Origin: Guptibacillus hwajinpoensis
GTDB taxonomy: Bacteria; Bacillota; Bacilli; Bacillales; Guptibacillaceae
Direction of reading: 5' to 3'
NCBI RefSeq assembly: GCF_020524165.1
Contig: NZ_JAIVKU010000007.1
Coordinates: forward strand, 1 to 64,000
DNA length: 64,000 nt
The first letter of the stretch is position 1, and each line of letters opens with the position of its first letter. The notes beneath the pieces are model-generated. The model was not told the origin of the DNA. It did no database searches and worked only from the letters and a program-made list of their open reading frames with translations. Positions 24,997 to 32,623 of this stretch are shown in pieces. The translations under genes and the position numbers were made by a program.

Positions 24997-25977
24997 ATGG
25001 ATACTGGGACACATGTGGTCATGGGACTGGGGATTGGAGCTCTTGCAACATTAGATCCAGCGATTGCACAGGACCCCATTACCGCTCAAAGCGTTCTAAT
25101 TGGAGCGCTGATCGGATCGCAGGCCCCGGACTTTGATACTGTATTAAAATTAAAAAACAACGCTGTCTATATACGCCATCACAGAGGGATCACTCACTCA
25201 ATTCCTGCGGTCCTTCTATGGCCAATTATTATTAGTAGCGGTATTATGCTCTTCTATCCAGAAACAAACTGGCTTCATCTATGGTTATGGACATTTTTAG
25301 CCGTCTTTATCCATGTGTTTGTGGACATTTTCAACGCTTACGGAACGCAAGCCATTCGACCATTCTCGAATCGATGGGTCGCCCTCGGGGTGATAAATAT
25401 TTTTGATCCATTTATTTTCCTCAGTCATATTGCAGGACTTATTCTGTGGTACGTTGGTGCGAACCCTGGATTTACCTTTTTAACGATATATGGCGTTCTC
25501 ATTCTCTATTACCTATGGAGGATTTCAGAACAAAGAAAAGTGATTCGTGCTGTGAAAGAACGAATTCCTGATGCCGTGGAAGTGATTGTCTCTCCTACGA
25601 TTCGCTGGAGCAGATGGCACATTGCGATTAAATCAGAAACGCAGTTCTATGTGGCTCGTGCTGAAGGAACGACGATACACGTTCAAGATGAATTTGAACG
25701 AGTTCCCGTTCCGAAAACACCTGTACTCGAGTCGGCTAAGGAAGACCCAAACTTAAGTGCTTTCCTTTCTTTTTCGCCCGTATACCGATGGGAAATTGAA
25801 GAAAAAGAAGTAGGGTACGAAGTGCGATTTATCGATCTACGCTATCGTAATAAAGGTCACTATCCCTTTGTTGCCGTTGTACAGATGGAAGATCAGCTTG
25901 AAATCACAAGTTCCTATACAGGATGGGTCTACAGTGAAGACACGCTTAGAAAGAAACTAGATCCTGCTGTGGATTAA
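24997..25977 (+). CDS. yfhP: YfhP-like membrane-bound metal-dependent hydrolase (DUF457)
   Basis: A 326-residue protein. The N-terminal half carries several membrane helices and the DUF457 metal-ligand pattern: MDTGTHVVMG (D2, H6), QAPDFDTV, and RHHRGITHS. The C-terminal 130 residues are soluble. This is the YfhP/YdjM architecture; size matches B. subtilis YfhP. AAGGAGG lies before the ATG. The substrate is not established for the family. It is a single gene with its own terminator, divergent from mutY. Confidence 0.9.
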   Translation: MDTGTHVVMGLGIGALATLDPAIAQDPITAQSVLIGALIGSQAPDFDTVLKLKNNAVYIRHHRGITHSIPAVLLWPIIISSGIMLFYPETNWLHLWLWTFLAVFIHVFVDIFNAYGTQAIRPFSNRWVALGVINIFDPFIFLSHIAGLILWYVGANPGFTFLTIYGVLILYYLWRISEQRKVIRAVKERIPDAVEVIVSPTIRWSRWHIAIKSETQFYVARAEGTTIHVQDEFERVPVPKTPVLESAKEDPNLSAFLSFSPVYRWEIEEKEVGYEVRFIDLRYRNKGHYPFVAVVQMEDQLEITSSYTGWVYSEDTLRKKLDPAVD

Positions 25978-25991
25978 TCTCTTGCATATAC

Positions 25992-26027
25992 GAAAACCGG
26001 CTGGACTAACGTCCAGCCGGTTTTCTA
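25992..26027. terminator. Bidirectional terminator
   Basis: A perfect 15-bp stem (arm GAAAACCGGCTGGAC, loop TAAC) between convergent yfhP and yfhJ. Confidence 0.92.
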
Positions 26028-26035
26028 ATTTCTAA

Positions 26036-26305
26036 TTAATGTTTTATACTTCTATCGTCTCCAAAATAGCCTTTATATTTCGGATTATTCATCATAAAAT
26101 CATGTAAAACCGGTCCATAATAGTCAATCCACTGTTTCACGATTTTTTCTGTTACATCATGACCTTTATACTCTCTTCCGGCCTTTGCTCTAGATGATTC
26201 AAAATCTTCCCATAGTAACTCCACCATCGTTCTTGCCTGTCCGTAAGAGAGATGGTCATTTTTCTCAAGAAGGTTGTGAGTGAGCCTTTGAAATAGATCT
26301 TCCAT
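26036..26305 (-). CDS. yfhJ: YfhJ family (WVELL domain) small protein
   Basis: An 89-residue helical protein. The segment ARTMVELLWEDFE is the motif that names the WVELL/YfhJ family, and the C-terminal WIDYYGPVLHDF is also typical. The ATG at 26305 follows AAAGGAG by 8 bases; an earlier ATG at 26323 has no ribosome site. B. subtilis YfhJ has about the same length and the same neighbour, sspK. Function unknown. Confidence 0.87.
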   Translation of the reverse strand: MEDLFQRLTHNLLEKNDHLSYGQARTMVELLWEDFESSRAKAGREYKGHDVTEKIVKQWIDYYGPVLHDFMMNNPKYKGYFGDDRSIKH

Positions 26306-26355
26306 GAGGCATGCTCCTTTCATGTTGTACTTTCAACGTAGAAATTAATAAACCA

Positions 26356-26386
26356 CACATAACATAACGTCCTGGTTCGCATACTA
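26356..26386 (+). promoter_or_regulatory. Putative sigma-G promoter of sspK
   Basis: A -10 CATACTA (26380-26386) matches the sigma-G consensus; CACATA (26356-26361), 18 bases upstream, is a partial -35. The position, 48 bases before the sspK start, fits forespore expression. Confidence 0.6.
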
Positions 26387-26433
26387 ATTGTGTGCCTGCT
26401 TCACAACACGATATTGGAAAGGGGCGCACAAAG

Positions 26434-26589
26434 ATGAGAAACAAAAAAACCGGTTTTCCAGATATGAAATTTTCTGGAGAACCACGCGCAAAAGAAGAAT
26501 ATGCATCGAAACGAGCTGACGGGTCGATTAACACTCATCCAAAGGAGCGCATGAGCGCGTCTAATCGTACAGGCAACCGTCAGGGATAA
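26434..26589 (+). CDS. sspK: Small acid-soluble spore protein K
   Basis: A 51-residue SASP of the SspK type. EPRAKEEYASKRADGS and NTHPKERM are the family signature as I recall it. The start at 26434 (MRNKKTGF) follows GGAAAGGGG; the frame is open upstream to 26392. It is likely made in the forespore from the sigma-G-like promoter at 26356-26386. The next gene starts 25 bases later, so the two small genes probably share a transcript. Confidence 0.93.
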   Translation: MRNKKTGFPDMKFSGEPRAKEEYASKRADGSINTHPKERMSASNRTGNRQG

Positions 26590-26614
26590 TTTTCTCATAT
26601 AGGAGGCAGCAGCT

Positions 26615-26773
26615 ATGGGTAAAAATAACCGAAATCGGCTTCACCTGAAATATGAGGATCCATTCCAGTCTCCAACTGCAAACCCAAAACACGCGCACAA
26701 TCAGGTAAATGGACAATCAAAGCAAACGTATAACGATATCGTTCTTCAAGTGCAAACGCGAAAACGATCTTAG
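26615..26773 (+). CDS. YpzG-like small protein
   Basis: A 52-residue hydrophilic protein, MGKNNRNRLHLKYEDPFQSP at the N-terminus, then ANPKHAHNQVNGQSKQT. The NPKHxxxQVNG pattern is that of the YpzG family as I recall it. AGGAGG lies 8 bases before the ATG and a terminator follows the stop. It sits with spore protein genes, so a sporulation role is plausible but unproven. Confidence 0.75.
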   Translation: MGKNNRNRLHLKYEDPFQSPTANPKHAHNQVNGQSKQTYNDIVLQVQTRKRS

Positions 26774-26783
26774 AAATGGCAAG

Positions 26784-26810
26784 AGAGCAGCATTACTGCT
26801 GCTCTTTTTC
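26784..26810 (+). terminator. Terminator after the sspK operon
   Basis: A 9-bp stem AGAGCAGCA/TGCTGCTCT followed by TTTTT; overlaps the end of convergent yfhH. Confidence 0.85.
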
Positions 26811-27113
26811 AATGAGCATCGAGATGGGAAATGCCTCCATTTCCTTGTTTCCCTCACGATATCCCCAGGCAAACGTTCCATTCATATAGTCGATTGTAAA
26901 TGTTGAACCTGGGTCGCCATCTATTTCATACTTCTCCCCTGGAGCAAAGTTCTCAGGATTCAATAAATAAGATTTTGCAAGAGCAATTCTGCGTTCGTGA
27001 ACAGCAAATTCATTCACCATTCCCATCTGCTCAGCTCGACGTGCTTTTTCACTAAGAAGTGCTATTTCACTTCGTAATTCCTGATCACTCATTTCACTGA
27101 AACGCTTTTCCAT
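26793..27113 (-). CDS. yfhH: YfhH family protein (DUF1811)
   Basis: A 106-residue protein: N-terminal helical hairpin (EMSDQELRSEIALLSEKARRAEQ onward to about 55), then a small beta domain with GSTFTIDYMNGTFAWGYR. Size and neighbourhood (between sspK and recX) match B. subtilis YfhH, a structural family of unknown function. The start has AGTGGAGG upstream. Confidence 0.87.
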   Translation of the reverse strand: MEKRFSEMSDQELRSEIALLSEKARRAEQMGMVNEFAVHERRIALAKSYLLNPENFAPGEKYEIDGDPGSTFTIDYMNGTFAWGYREGNKEMEAFPISMLIEKEQQ

Positions 27114-27208
27114 GCTTAACCTCCACTACTCTATTCTTCCCCCAAGTATAGTTTATTTTCTGATTCCTGACAAAAATATGCTACGCTTACACTAAGGAGT
27201 GATTTACT

Positions 27209-27880
27209 ATGAAAACCATCTTAATTACGGGGGCTGGGTCTGGCCTAGGCGCTGAACTTGCAAAACGCTGGGCAAAAGAGGGACACCGTATGGTAATAGT
27301 AGGAAGAACAAAAGAAAAACTTACCTCTGTTTGTCAGCATATCGAGAAAGAAAACGCGACATGCCTGAGCTACCAATGCGACATTACGAACCCTGATGAT
27401 CTAGCACAGTTGACAAAGAAACTGAAAGAAGACGACCTTAACATTGATCTTCTTGTAAATAATGCCGGAATAGGAACATTCGGTTCGTTAGAAGAATTGA
27501 CCATTTCAGATATTCATCATGTTATAGATACAAATGTGAAAGGGACGATTTTCACGACCCAAGCTTTTCTGCCGATATTAAAAGAAAGGAATGGTCGCAT
27601 TATGAATATCATCTCAACGGCAGGCTTGAAAGGAAAGAAACATGAAACGGTTTATGTGGCCTCGAAATACGCTGTGAGAGGATTTACAGAGAGCCTGTGG
27701 AAAGAACTTGAAGGCACTGGTGTAAACGCTACGGCCGTCTATATGGGTGGAATGGATACCCCTTTCTGGTCTCATTCGAACCATATATCTGATCCCACTA
27801 GATTAAAATCAGCTTCAGAGAAAGCAAGACAAATCATTGAGGAAGATAAGGGGCAGAAAGAAATTTTTATTGATCGTTAA
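27209..27880 (+). CDS. Short-chain dehydrogenase/reductase
   Basis: A 223-residue SDR. Seen: TGAGSGLG (7-14), NNAGIG near 88-93, the catalytic Ser in IISTAG and Tyr/Lys in YVASK. It is about 20 residues shorter at the C-terminus than typical SDRs, lacking the usual VDGG end, which suggests a ketoreductase-like subgroup. AAGGAGTG precedes the ATG. The last 14 bases overlap the end of convergent recX. It is a clear insertion relative to the yfh gene order I recall. Substrate unknown. Confidence 0.87.
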   Translation: MKTILITGAGSGLGAELAKRWAKEGHRMVIVGRTKEKLTSVCQHIEKENATCLSYQCDITNPDDLAQLTKKLKEDDLNIDLLVNNAGIGTFGSLEELTISDIHHVIDTNVKGTIFTTQAFLPILKERNGRIMNIISTAGLKGKKHETVYVASKYAVRGFTESLWKELEGTGVNATAVYMGGMDTPFWSHSNHISDPTRLKSASEKARQIIEEDKGQKEIFIDR

Positions 27881-28673
27881 ATTCATCAAGGTACTTATTA
27901 ATTAGTGGAAATGGGAATCCTTTACGATACAAAAACTGCTTCATTTTATGATCAAATTCTCTACGTTCTAGCTTACTGTAGCGACGTTCGGCTTTTTGAG
28001 CTTGCATAACGAGGGCTTCCCATTCTTCGTTATCGCCTTTTTCTAAATTGATTTGCTCCATTGCTTCTTGAATAATATCTCGGTCGAATCCTTTTGCTCT
28101 GAGCTCCTGATTCACCTTCTGTTTTTGCTCCGATGCTGAAGACCTCTTAAGCTTTGAAGCTTTCTTTTCAGCTAATTTTTTAGCAATCTCAAGCTGCTGT
28201 TCATAAGAATATTCTTCCAGTGATTGATCAATCATAGGTTTCGTCACCCCTTTTTGTTTAAGTTCTTGTGCAAGTACAAACGGCCCTTTTCCACCCGCAT
28301 TTATTTTAGTTCTTACAAACGCAATTGCGAAATCAAGATCATTTACATACCCATAGCGTTTAAGTTTTTCAATAATCTTCGGAAAAGCTTCTTCAGGTAC
28401 TTCTTTTTTTAGAAGGTAATCTTTTACTTCTTTTTCTGAGCGCATCCGATACGATAGATAATTCAAAGCATAATTCATGCCTTTTTTTACCTGGTCTTCA
28501 AACTGAATACCTTCAAGCATGTCATCACTTAATTCAATACCTTTGCGGATTCCAAAGCTTATTAAGACATCCTGATCAACTCCGAATCCGAACTCTTCAC
28601 CCGATCCTTTATCGATAAATATAGAAAAACGCTCATTATTATTTTTCTGAGTCGTAATCCGTGTAACCTTCAC
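27867..28673 (-). CDS. recX: Recombination regulator RecX
   Basis: A 268-residue RecX made of repeated three-helix units. The motif YLSYRMRSEKEVKDYLLKK (near 72-90) and the later KLKRYGYVNDLDFA are family hallmarks. RecX modulates RecA filaments. Like other Firmicute RecX proteins it is longer than the E. coli one, with an N-terminal beta extension. Its 3' end overlaps the SDR gene by 14 bases. The divergent neighbour is yfhF, as I recall for B. subtilis. Confidence 0.93.
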   Translation of the reverse strand: MKVTRITTQKNNNERFSIFIDKGSGEEFGFGVDQDVLISFGIRKGIELSDDMLEGIQFEDQVKKGMNYALNYLSYRMRSEKEVKDYLLKKEVPEEAFPKIIEKLKRYGYVNDLDFAIAFVRTKINAGGKGPFVLAQELKQKGVTKPMIDQSLEEYSYEQQLEIAKKLAEKKASKLKRSSASEQKQKVNQELRAKGFDRDIIQEAMEQINLEKGDNEEWEALVMQAQKAERRYSKLERREFDHKMKQFLYRKGFPFPLINKYLDEFNDQ

Positions 28674-28808
28674 GATGCACTCACCTCCAGATCTATTGTA
28701 GCACTTTCTTAAATTAGCTATGAAGTTAGAGCATTTGATTAAAGGAATATGATTACGGGTAAAGAAGTATTAAAGAAGTACATCGCGCACGCTTAGGAGG
28801 AAAATAAT

Positions 28809-29711
28809 ATGAACATTGCGATCACTGGGGGAACAGGCTTTGTCGGAAGTGCTCTTACCGAGTCATTTGTTAACGATGGGCATTCTGTTTATATCCTAAC
28901 ACGTAATCCTGCAAACAAACCTGTAAAAAAAGGCGTTACATATGTGAAATGGTTGCAGGAGGACGCCGAGCCTGAAAAAGAACTACCAAACATTCATGCT
29001 TTCGTTAACTTAGCGGGGGAATCAATCAATAGCGGACGGTGGACGGAAGAACGGAAACAGCGAATCCTCGATAGCCGCATCTCTTCAACGAGAGAGATCA
29101 TCTCCATCATTGAAAAACTTGACCACAAGCCTCGCGTTCTTGTAAACGCTTCGGCAATTGGCTATTATGGTTCCTCTCTTGATCAATCATTTACTGAAAA
29201 TGATACGGAGCCTGGTTCTGACTTTCTTGCTGACGTTTCACGTAAATGGGAAGATGAAGCAATGAAAGCTCAGAATCATGGTGTAAGAACGGTTCTTGCA
29301 CGCTTCGGTGTTATTCTTGGTGAAGAGGGCGCACTACCATTAATGGTACTCCCCTACAAATTTTTTATGGGCGGTAAACTCGGTGATGGACGTCAGTGGT
29401 ATTCCTGGGTTCATATCATGGATGTTGTTGGAATGATCAGATTCGCAGTTGACCATGAATCTGTACAAGGTCCTTTAAACGTTACAGCACCCGAACCAAA
29501 AAGAATGAATGAGTTTGGTAAAACAGTCGGAGAAGTTCTTAATCGACCACACTGGATGCCTGTTCCAGAAGCGCCGGTTCAAGCAGCGCTTGGAGAAAAG
29601 AGTGGAATTGTTCTAAAAGGTCAATGCGTTCTGCCTCAAAAAGCGAAAGAACTTGGCTACCCTTTCCGTTACATTAAATTAAAAGACGCCCTCGAGAACC
29701 TGCTGGTTTAA
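28809..29711 (+). CDS. yfhF: TIGR01777 family epimerase (YfhF)
   Basis: A 300-residue extended-SDR protein: GGTGFVG nucleotide motif (residues 7-13), NLAGESI near 67-73, NASAIGYYG with the Tyr-x3-Lys-like region, and a C-terminal DUF1731-like segment (from about residue 245, ending with LKDALENLL). Similar proteins are annotated as NAD-dependent epimerases, and the plant homologue is a plastid division factor; the bacterial role is not settled. AGGAGG is 7 bases upstream. Confidence 0.92.
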   Translation: MNIAITGGTGFVGSALTESFVNDGHSVYILTRNPANKPVKKGVTYVKWLQEDAEPEKELPNIHAFVNLAGESINSGRWTEERKQRILDSRISSTREIISIIEKLDHKPRVLVNASAIGYYGSSLDQSFTENDTEPGSDFLADVSRKWEDEAMKAQNHGVRTVLARFGVILGEEGALPLMVLPYKFFMGGKLGDGRQWYSWVHIMDVVGMIRFAVDHESVQGPLNVTAPEPKRMNEFGKTVGEVLNRPHWMPVPEAPVQAALGEKSGIVLKGQCVLPQKAKELGYPFRYIKLKDALENLLV

Positions 29712-29728
29712 ATCAGCAGGTTTTTTTC
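29697..29728 (+). terminator. yfhF terminator
   Basis: Stem AACCTGCTG/CAGCAGGTT followed by TTTTT; it overlaps the yfhF stop codon. Confidence 0.88.
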
Positions 29729-29892
29729 TAACTCCCTTATCGATTCTAAATGTCATTAAGAACGATTAAAACAATTCTTCTCTGTCCACACTCGATTGTA
29801 TAGCAACCTTTCTCGATAATGGCTATAATATATAAAAAACCTATAGCAGCCAATTCGATCACTAAAACAATAATAGATAATAGGTGAATAAG

Positions 29893-31008
29893 ATGACAAT
29901 ATTGATTAAGCAGGCACGCGTCTATCCCGTTTCCTCGTCGATGCTGCCATGTGCAGACGTTTTAGTAAAAGATGGTCTTATCCACCAAGTTTCCCCTTGT
30001 ATATCTGAAGAACCTGAAATGACAGTTATTGATGGGAAAGGGTATCATCTGCTTCCTGGATTTATTGATGCTCATACCCATCTAGGTCTTTATGATGAAG
30101 GAACAGGATGGGCTGGAAATGATGCAAATGAAACGGTAGAAGCACTGACACCACACGTGAGAGCACTTGATGGTGTAAATCCGCTTGATGTGGGTTTTAA
30201 AGATGCCATCGCTTTTGGTGTCACCGCCGTTCAGGTGATGCCCGGTAGCGCGAATATTATTGGAGGCATAACAACCGTTTTGAAAACAAATGGAAAAAAT
30301 GTAGAGAAAATGATTGTAAGGGAAACGGCTGGTCTAAAAATCGCTCTCGGTGAGAACCCAAAGCGTGTGCACAGTCACTCAAACAATGACTCCATCACAA
30401 GAATGGGGATTATGGGTTTACTTCGTGAAGCATTCTACGATGCTGGTCGCTCAAATCAAAAAGAGCATCCACGTATTGCCCCTATTATGGCAGCACTGAA
30501 TCGAGAAATCCCTGTAAGAATACATGCTCATCGTGCAGATGACATTTTAACAGCCGTTCGCTTTGCCAGGGAATTCAATCTCGATCTGAGAATTGAGCAT
30601 TGTACAGAAGGACATCTGATTGCCGATGAACTTAGCGGACAAAACCTAAAAGTAACCGTTGGCCCATCAATGACAAGGCGCTCTAAAATTGAACTTAAAA
30701 ATAAAACATGGGCTACTTACGGAATCTTAAATAGTCACGGGATTGAAGTGTCGATTACAACAGATCATCCGTACGTTCCAATCCAATACTTAAACATTTG
30801 TGCAGCACTTGCGGTTAGAGAAGGATTAAGTGAAGAAAAAGCCATTGAAGGGATTACGCTTAATCCTGCAAAGAGTCTTGGCGTTGACCATCGAATTGGT
30901 AGCATTGAAGTAGGAAAAGATGCCGATTTAGTGCTCTGGTCGAACCATCCTTTTCAATACGATGCTCGCCCTCTTTTAACCATGATTAATGGGGAAATTA
31001 TTCGTTAA
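29893..31008 (+). CDS. Amidohydrolase, imidazolonepropionase-like
   Basis: A 371-residue metal-dependent amidohydrolase. DAHTHLGLYDEG carries the first metal-binding HxH; HAHRADD, the His in EHCTEGH, and TDHP (metal Asp) complete the ligand set; IEVGKDADLVLWS is the typical C-terminal motif. It resembles the group near imidazolonepropionase and prolidase-like enzymes, but no hut genes are nearby, so the substrate is unknown. The ATG at 29893 has AGGTG 6 bases upstream; the GTG at 29884 would begin inside that site. A TATAAT at 29824-29829 may be the -10. Confidence 0.88.
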   Translation: MTILIKQARVYPVSSSMLPCADVLVKDGLIHQVSPCISEEPEMTVIDGKGYHLLPGFIDAHTHLGLYDEGTGWAGNDANETVEALTPHVRALDGVNPLDVGFKDAIAFGVTAVQVMPGSANIIGGITTVLKTNGKNVEKMIVRETAGLKIALGENPKRVHSHSNNDSITRMGIMGLLREAFYDAGRSNQKEHPRIAPIMAALNREIPVRIHAHRADDILTAVRFAREFNLDLRIEHCTEGHLIADELSGQNLKVTVGPSMTRRSKIELKNKTWATYGILNSHGIEVSITTDHPYVPIQYLNICAALAVREGLSEEKAIEGITLNPAKSLGVDHRIGSIEVGKDADLVLWSNHPFQYDARPLLTMINGEIIR

Positions 31009-31156
31009 ACTGGCATGATTTTTCTATCACATGACTGCTTAAAAAAAGTTTACAATCTGTAGAAAAAATACGCAAAAAACTAGTATCTTTTTTTGAATAA
31101 ATCGAGTATGATACTTTTGTAATTACAATAAAATGAACTAACAACTTCATATTTGA

Positions 31157-31224
31157 AAATGGGAAGGCAATTGGTGCGCCACCAGCAATGACTGGTCCTA
31201 GTGGGTTCGATTCCCACCCCGAAT
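31157..31224 (+). ncRNA. tRNA-like domain in the leader of the GNAT gene
   Basis: The segment folds on paper as a degenerate tRNA: D-arm GGC/GCC with the loop AATTGGTGC, an anticodon-like arm ACCAG/CTGGT with a 6-base loop, a 4-base variable loop, and a perfect T-arm GTGGG-TTCGATT-CCCAC (31201-31217). The acceptor stem is poor (only GGG/CCC plus a wobble and one end pair) and no CCA follows. It is not a functional tRNA gene. It lies 63 bases upstream of the acetyltransferase start. Confidence 0.55.
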
Positions 31225-31258
31225 AATAATTCAACATACTATTATTCGAGGGTGGGGA
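31211..31258 (+). promoter_or_regulatory. Alternative 18-bp hairpin competing with the T-arm
   Basis: 31211-31228 pairs with 31240-31258 (one bulged A at 31249), loop of 11. Its 5' strand is the 3' half of the T-arm and acceptor, so the tRNA-like fold and this hairpin exclude each other. No T run follows, so it is not a simple terminator. Confidence 0.65.
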
Positions 31259-31266
31259 TTCGTCTG

Positions 31267-31281
31267 CCCTCGACAGGAGGG
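31267..31281 (+). promoter_or_regulatory. SD-sequestering hairpin of the GNAT gene
   Basis: CCCTC (31267-31271) pairs with GAGGG (31277-31281), which is part of the ribosome site GGAGGG. CCCTC can instead pair with GAGGG at 31248-31252, inside the 3' strand of the 18-bp hairpin. Confidence 0.6.
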
Positions 31282-31287
31282 AAACTC

Positions 31288-31842
31288 ATGATTAAACATC
31301 GTGACCTGTCGGAATGTCATATGCTATTTGATTTGATGGTTGACCCAGCTGTCTTCCCATTCGTGCGTCATAAAGCAAGTTCATACGAGGAATATTTATT
31401 CTTAACAAAACAACTAATCGAAGCAGAAGAACAAGGAGAATTAATCTCCCGTACCATTCTTGATGAATGGGGTAATCCAATCGGTACAATCAATCTATAC
31501 GACATAGAACAAGAAACTGGTTTTCTCGGCACCTGGATTGGCACTCCTTATCACGGCAAAGGGTATAATCAAATGGCAAAAGAAGCTTTTTTTAACGAAT
31601 TGTTTTTTGATAAGCATATCAAAACAATTTTCATGAGAATTAATAAGGACAACATCCGCTCGCAAAAAGCGGCAGAAAAAATCCCATATGTTGAAAAAGC
31701 CGATGACAAATGGCCTGAAGTTTATCAAAAAATCAACACTGGTGAAAAGTCCTATCATTTATATGAGATCGAACGTGACAATTACCATCTTCATGTGATG
31801 CGTGAAGGTTTAGAAACTGTTGAGGTTCAAATGGAAGCATAG
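31288..31842 (+). CDS. GNAT family N-acetyltransferase (RimJ/RimL-like)
   Basis: A 184-residue acetyltransferase. The acetyl-CoA loop is in GTPYHGKGYN, and NKDNIRSQKAAEKI is the following alpha-4 motif. It resembles the RimJ/RimL group, which acetylates protein N-termini, aminoglycosides or other amines; the acceptor cannot be read from sequence. The ATG at 31288 follows GGAGGG. The frame is open back to 31201 but that part is the structured leader. An imperfect hairpin at 31836-31873 may end the transcript. The leader suggests translational control. Confidence 0.85.
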   Translation: MIKHRDLSECHMLFDLMVDPAVFPFVRHKASSYEEYLFLTKQLIEAEEQGELISRTILDEWGNPIGTINLYDIEQETGFLGTWIGTPYHGKGYNQMAKEAFFNELFFDKHIKTIFMRINKDNIRSQKAAEKIPYVEKADDKWPEVYQKINTGEKSYHLYEIERDNYHLHVMREGLETVEVQMEA

Positions 31843-31879
31843 GTTCCTTTTAAAGGGACTTATGCTTTACTTCATTCCT

Positions 31880-31888
31880 TTATCCACA
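31880..31888 (+). other. DnaA box
   Basis: TTATCCACA, a perfect consensus DnaA box, about 500 bases from the main cluster. Confidence 0.6.
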
Positions 31889-31948
31889 TGTGCATAGAAC
31901 TTTTTTGGATGGCAATGCTAGTAGCATCTTAAAGAAGAGAGGGATTTT

Positions 31949-31957
31949 TGTGGATAA
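31949..31957 (-). other. DnaA box overlapping the yfhE start
   Basis: TGTGGATAA, the perfect reverse-strand DnaA box, spans the GTG start codon of yfhE. DnaA bound here would block yfhE expression (inference). Confidence 0.55.
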
Positions 31958-32063
31958 ACGTAAAGGTAGAGAAAACAAAGAATCAAAAATGACGTTAACC
32001 AAAACACAGGATGTACTTTTTGGACGGGAATTCAAACGTGCTGATCGAGCTGGTCATAAATAA
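31950..32063 (+). CDS. yfhE: YfhE family small protein
   Basis: A 37-residue basic protein. The segment SKMTLTKTQDVLFGREFKRA carries the S-LTKTQ-VLY-REFK-AD pattern I recall for YfhE. It starts at a GTG with GAGAGGG upstream. Position between yfhF and yfhD agrees. The start codon lies inside a perfect DnaA box. Function unknown. Confidence 0.8.
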   Translation: MDKRKGRENKESKMTLTKTQDVLFGREFKRADRAGHK

Positions 32064-32142
32064 GCATGAATAATTAAGCGACAAAAAGCCATGCTAATGA
32101 GTGGAGAGATCTTCTCCAAACCATTTACGGGAGCTGATTAAG

Positions 32143-32313
32143 ATGGCAAAACGTCCAAATTATTCAGAAGGTAAACAGAAGCGTCAGGCTAAAAACCCAA
32201 TTCCATCAGCACAAAACGAAGATGTCGAATTCGCTAGTGAATTCGATGCAGCTGATGCGAAAGCAGCAGAAAGAGCAAAAGCAGCTGACCAGCGTAATAA
32301 GAAAAACAAATAA
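32143..32313 (+). CDS. yfhD: YfhD family small protein
   Basis: A 56-residue hydrophilic, Ala/Lys-rich protein. The segment EDVEFASEFDAADAKAAERAKAAD is typical of YfhD and also recalls the EFASE segment of gamma SASPs. GGGAG lies before the ATG at 32143; the frame is open from 32101. A 16-bp-stem terminator follows directly. Its likely role is in spores (inference from the SASP-like motif). Confidence 0.85.
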   Translation: MAKRPNYSEGKQKRQAKNPIPSAQNEDVEFASEFDAADAKAAERAKAADQRNKKNK

Positions 32314-32350
32314 CTTAAAAAGGGACCAATATGGTCCCTTTTTAAGTTCA
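32312..32350 (+). terminator. yfhD terminator
   Basis: A perfect 16-bp stem (arm AACTTAAAAAGGGACC, loop AATAT) after the yfhD stop. Confidence 0.92.
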
Positions 32351-32383
32351 GAAAAGAAATTTAATTCAGAAGTTAACAACATA

Positions 32384-32545
32384 TTATCCACAAGTTGTGA
32401 ATATTGTGGACAAAGTTGTCCAACCCTCTTCATAGCATGGTTAAGTTATAAACACCTTAACCTGTTGATAAGATAGTTGGTTTCTGTGGATAATGTTGAT
32501 AAAATTGTTAGTAACGCATATAACCTCTAATTATCATGTGTATAA
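32384..32545. other. DnaA-box cluster in a gene-free region
   Basis: In the 310-base gap between yfhD and rlmD there are boxes at 32384-32392 (TTATCCACA), 32405-32413 (reverse, TTGTCCACA, 8/9), 32463-32471 and 32494-32502 (reverse, TTATCAACA, 8/9), 32485-32493 (reverse, TTATCCACA) and 32537-32545 (reverse, TTATACACA). Three are perfect to TTATNCACA. The region is AT-rich and otherwise empty. It probably binds DnaA; whether it titrates DnaA or affects nearby genes is unknown. Confidence 0.7.
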
Positions 32546-32623
32546 GTCTGTGGAAATTGTTGATGACTAGTATTGCAATCTAGTCGATGCAAAGCTATAT
32601 CTCGTTCCCCAGCTACGAAAGCA

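Noticed and set aside
26265..26598. Two minus-strand frames opposite sspK
   Set aside because: No ribosome sites, and they overlap the well-supported sspK and the yfhJ start region.
31157..31224. A functional tRNA gene
   Set aside because: The T-arm is perfect but the acceptor stem pairs poorly, the anticodon loop has six bases and no CCA follows.
31248..31271. T-box antiterminator (AGGGTGG followed by a CCCT strand)
   Set aside because: The resemblance stops after GGGTGG; the ACCGCG part is missing, no terminator T run follows and no Stem I with specifier loop was recognised. Kept only as an alternative explanation.
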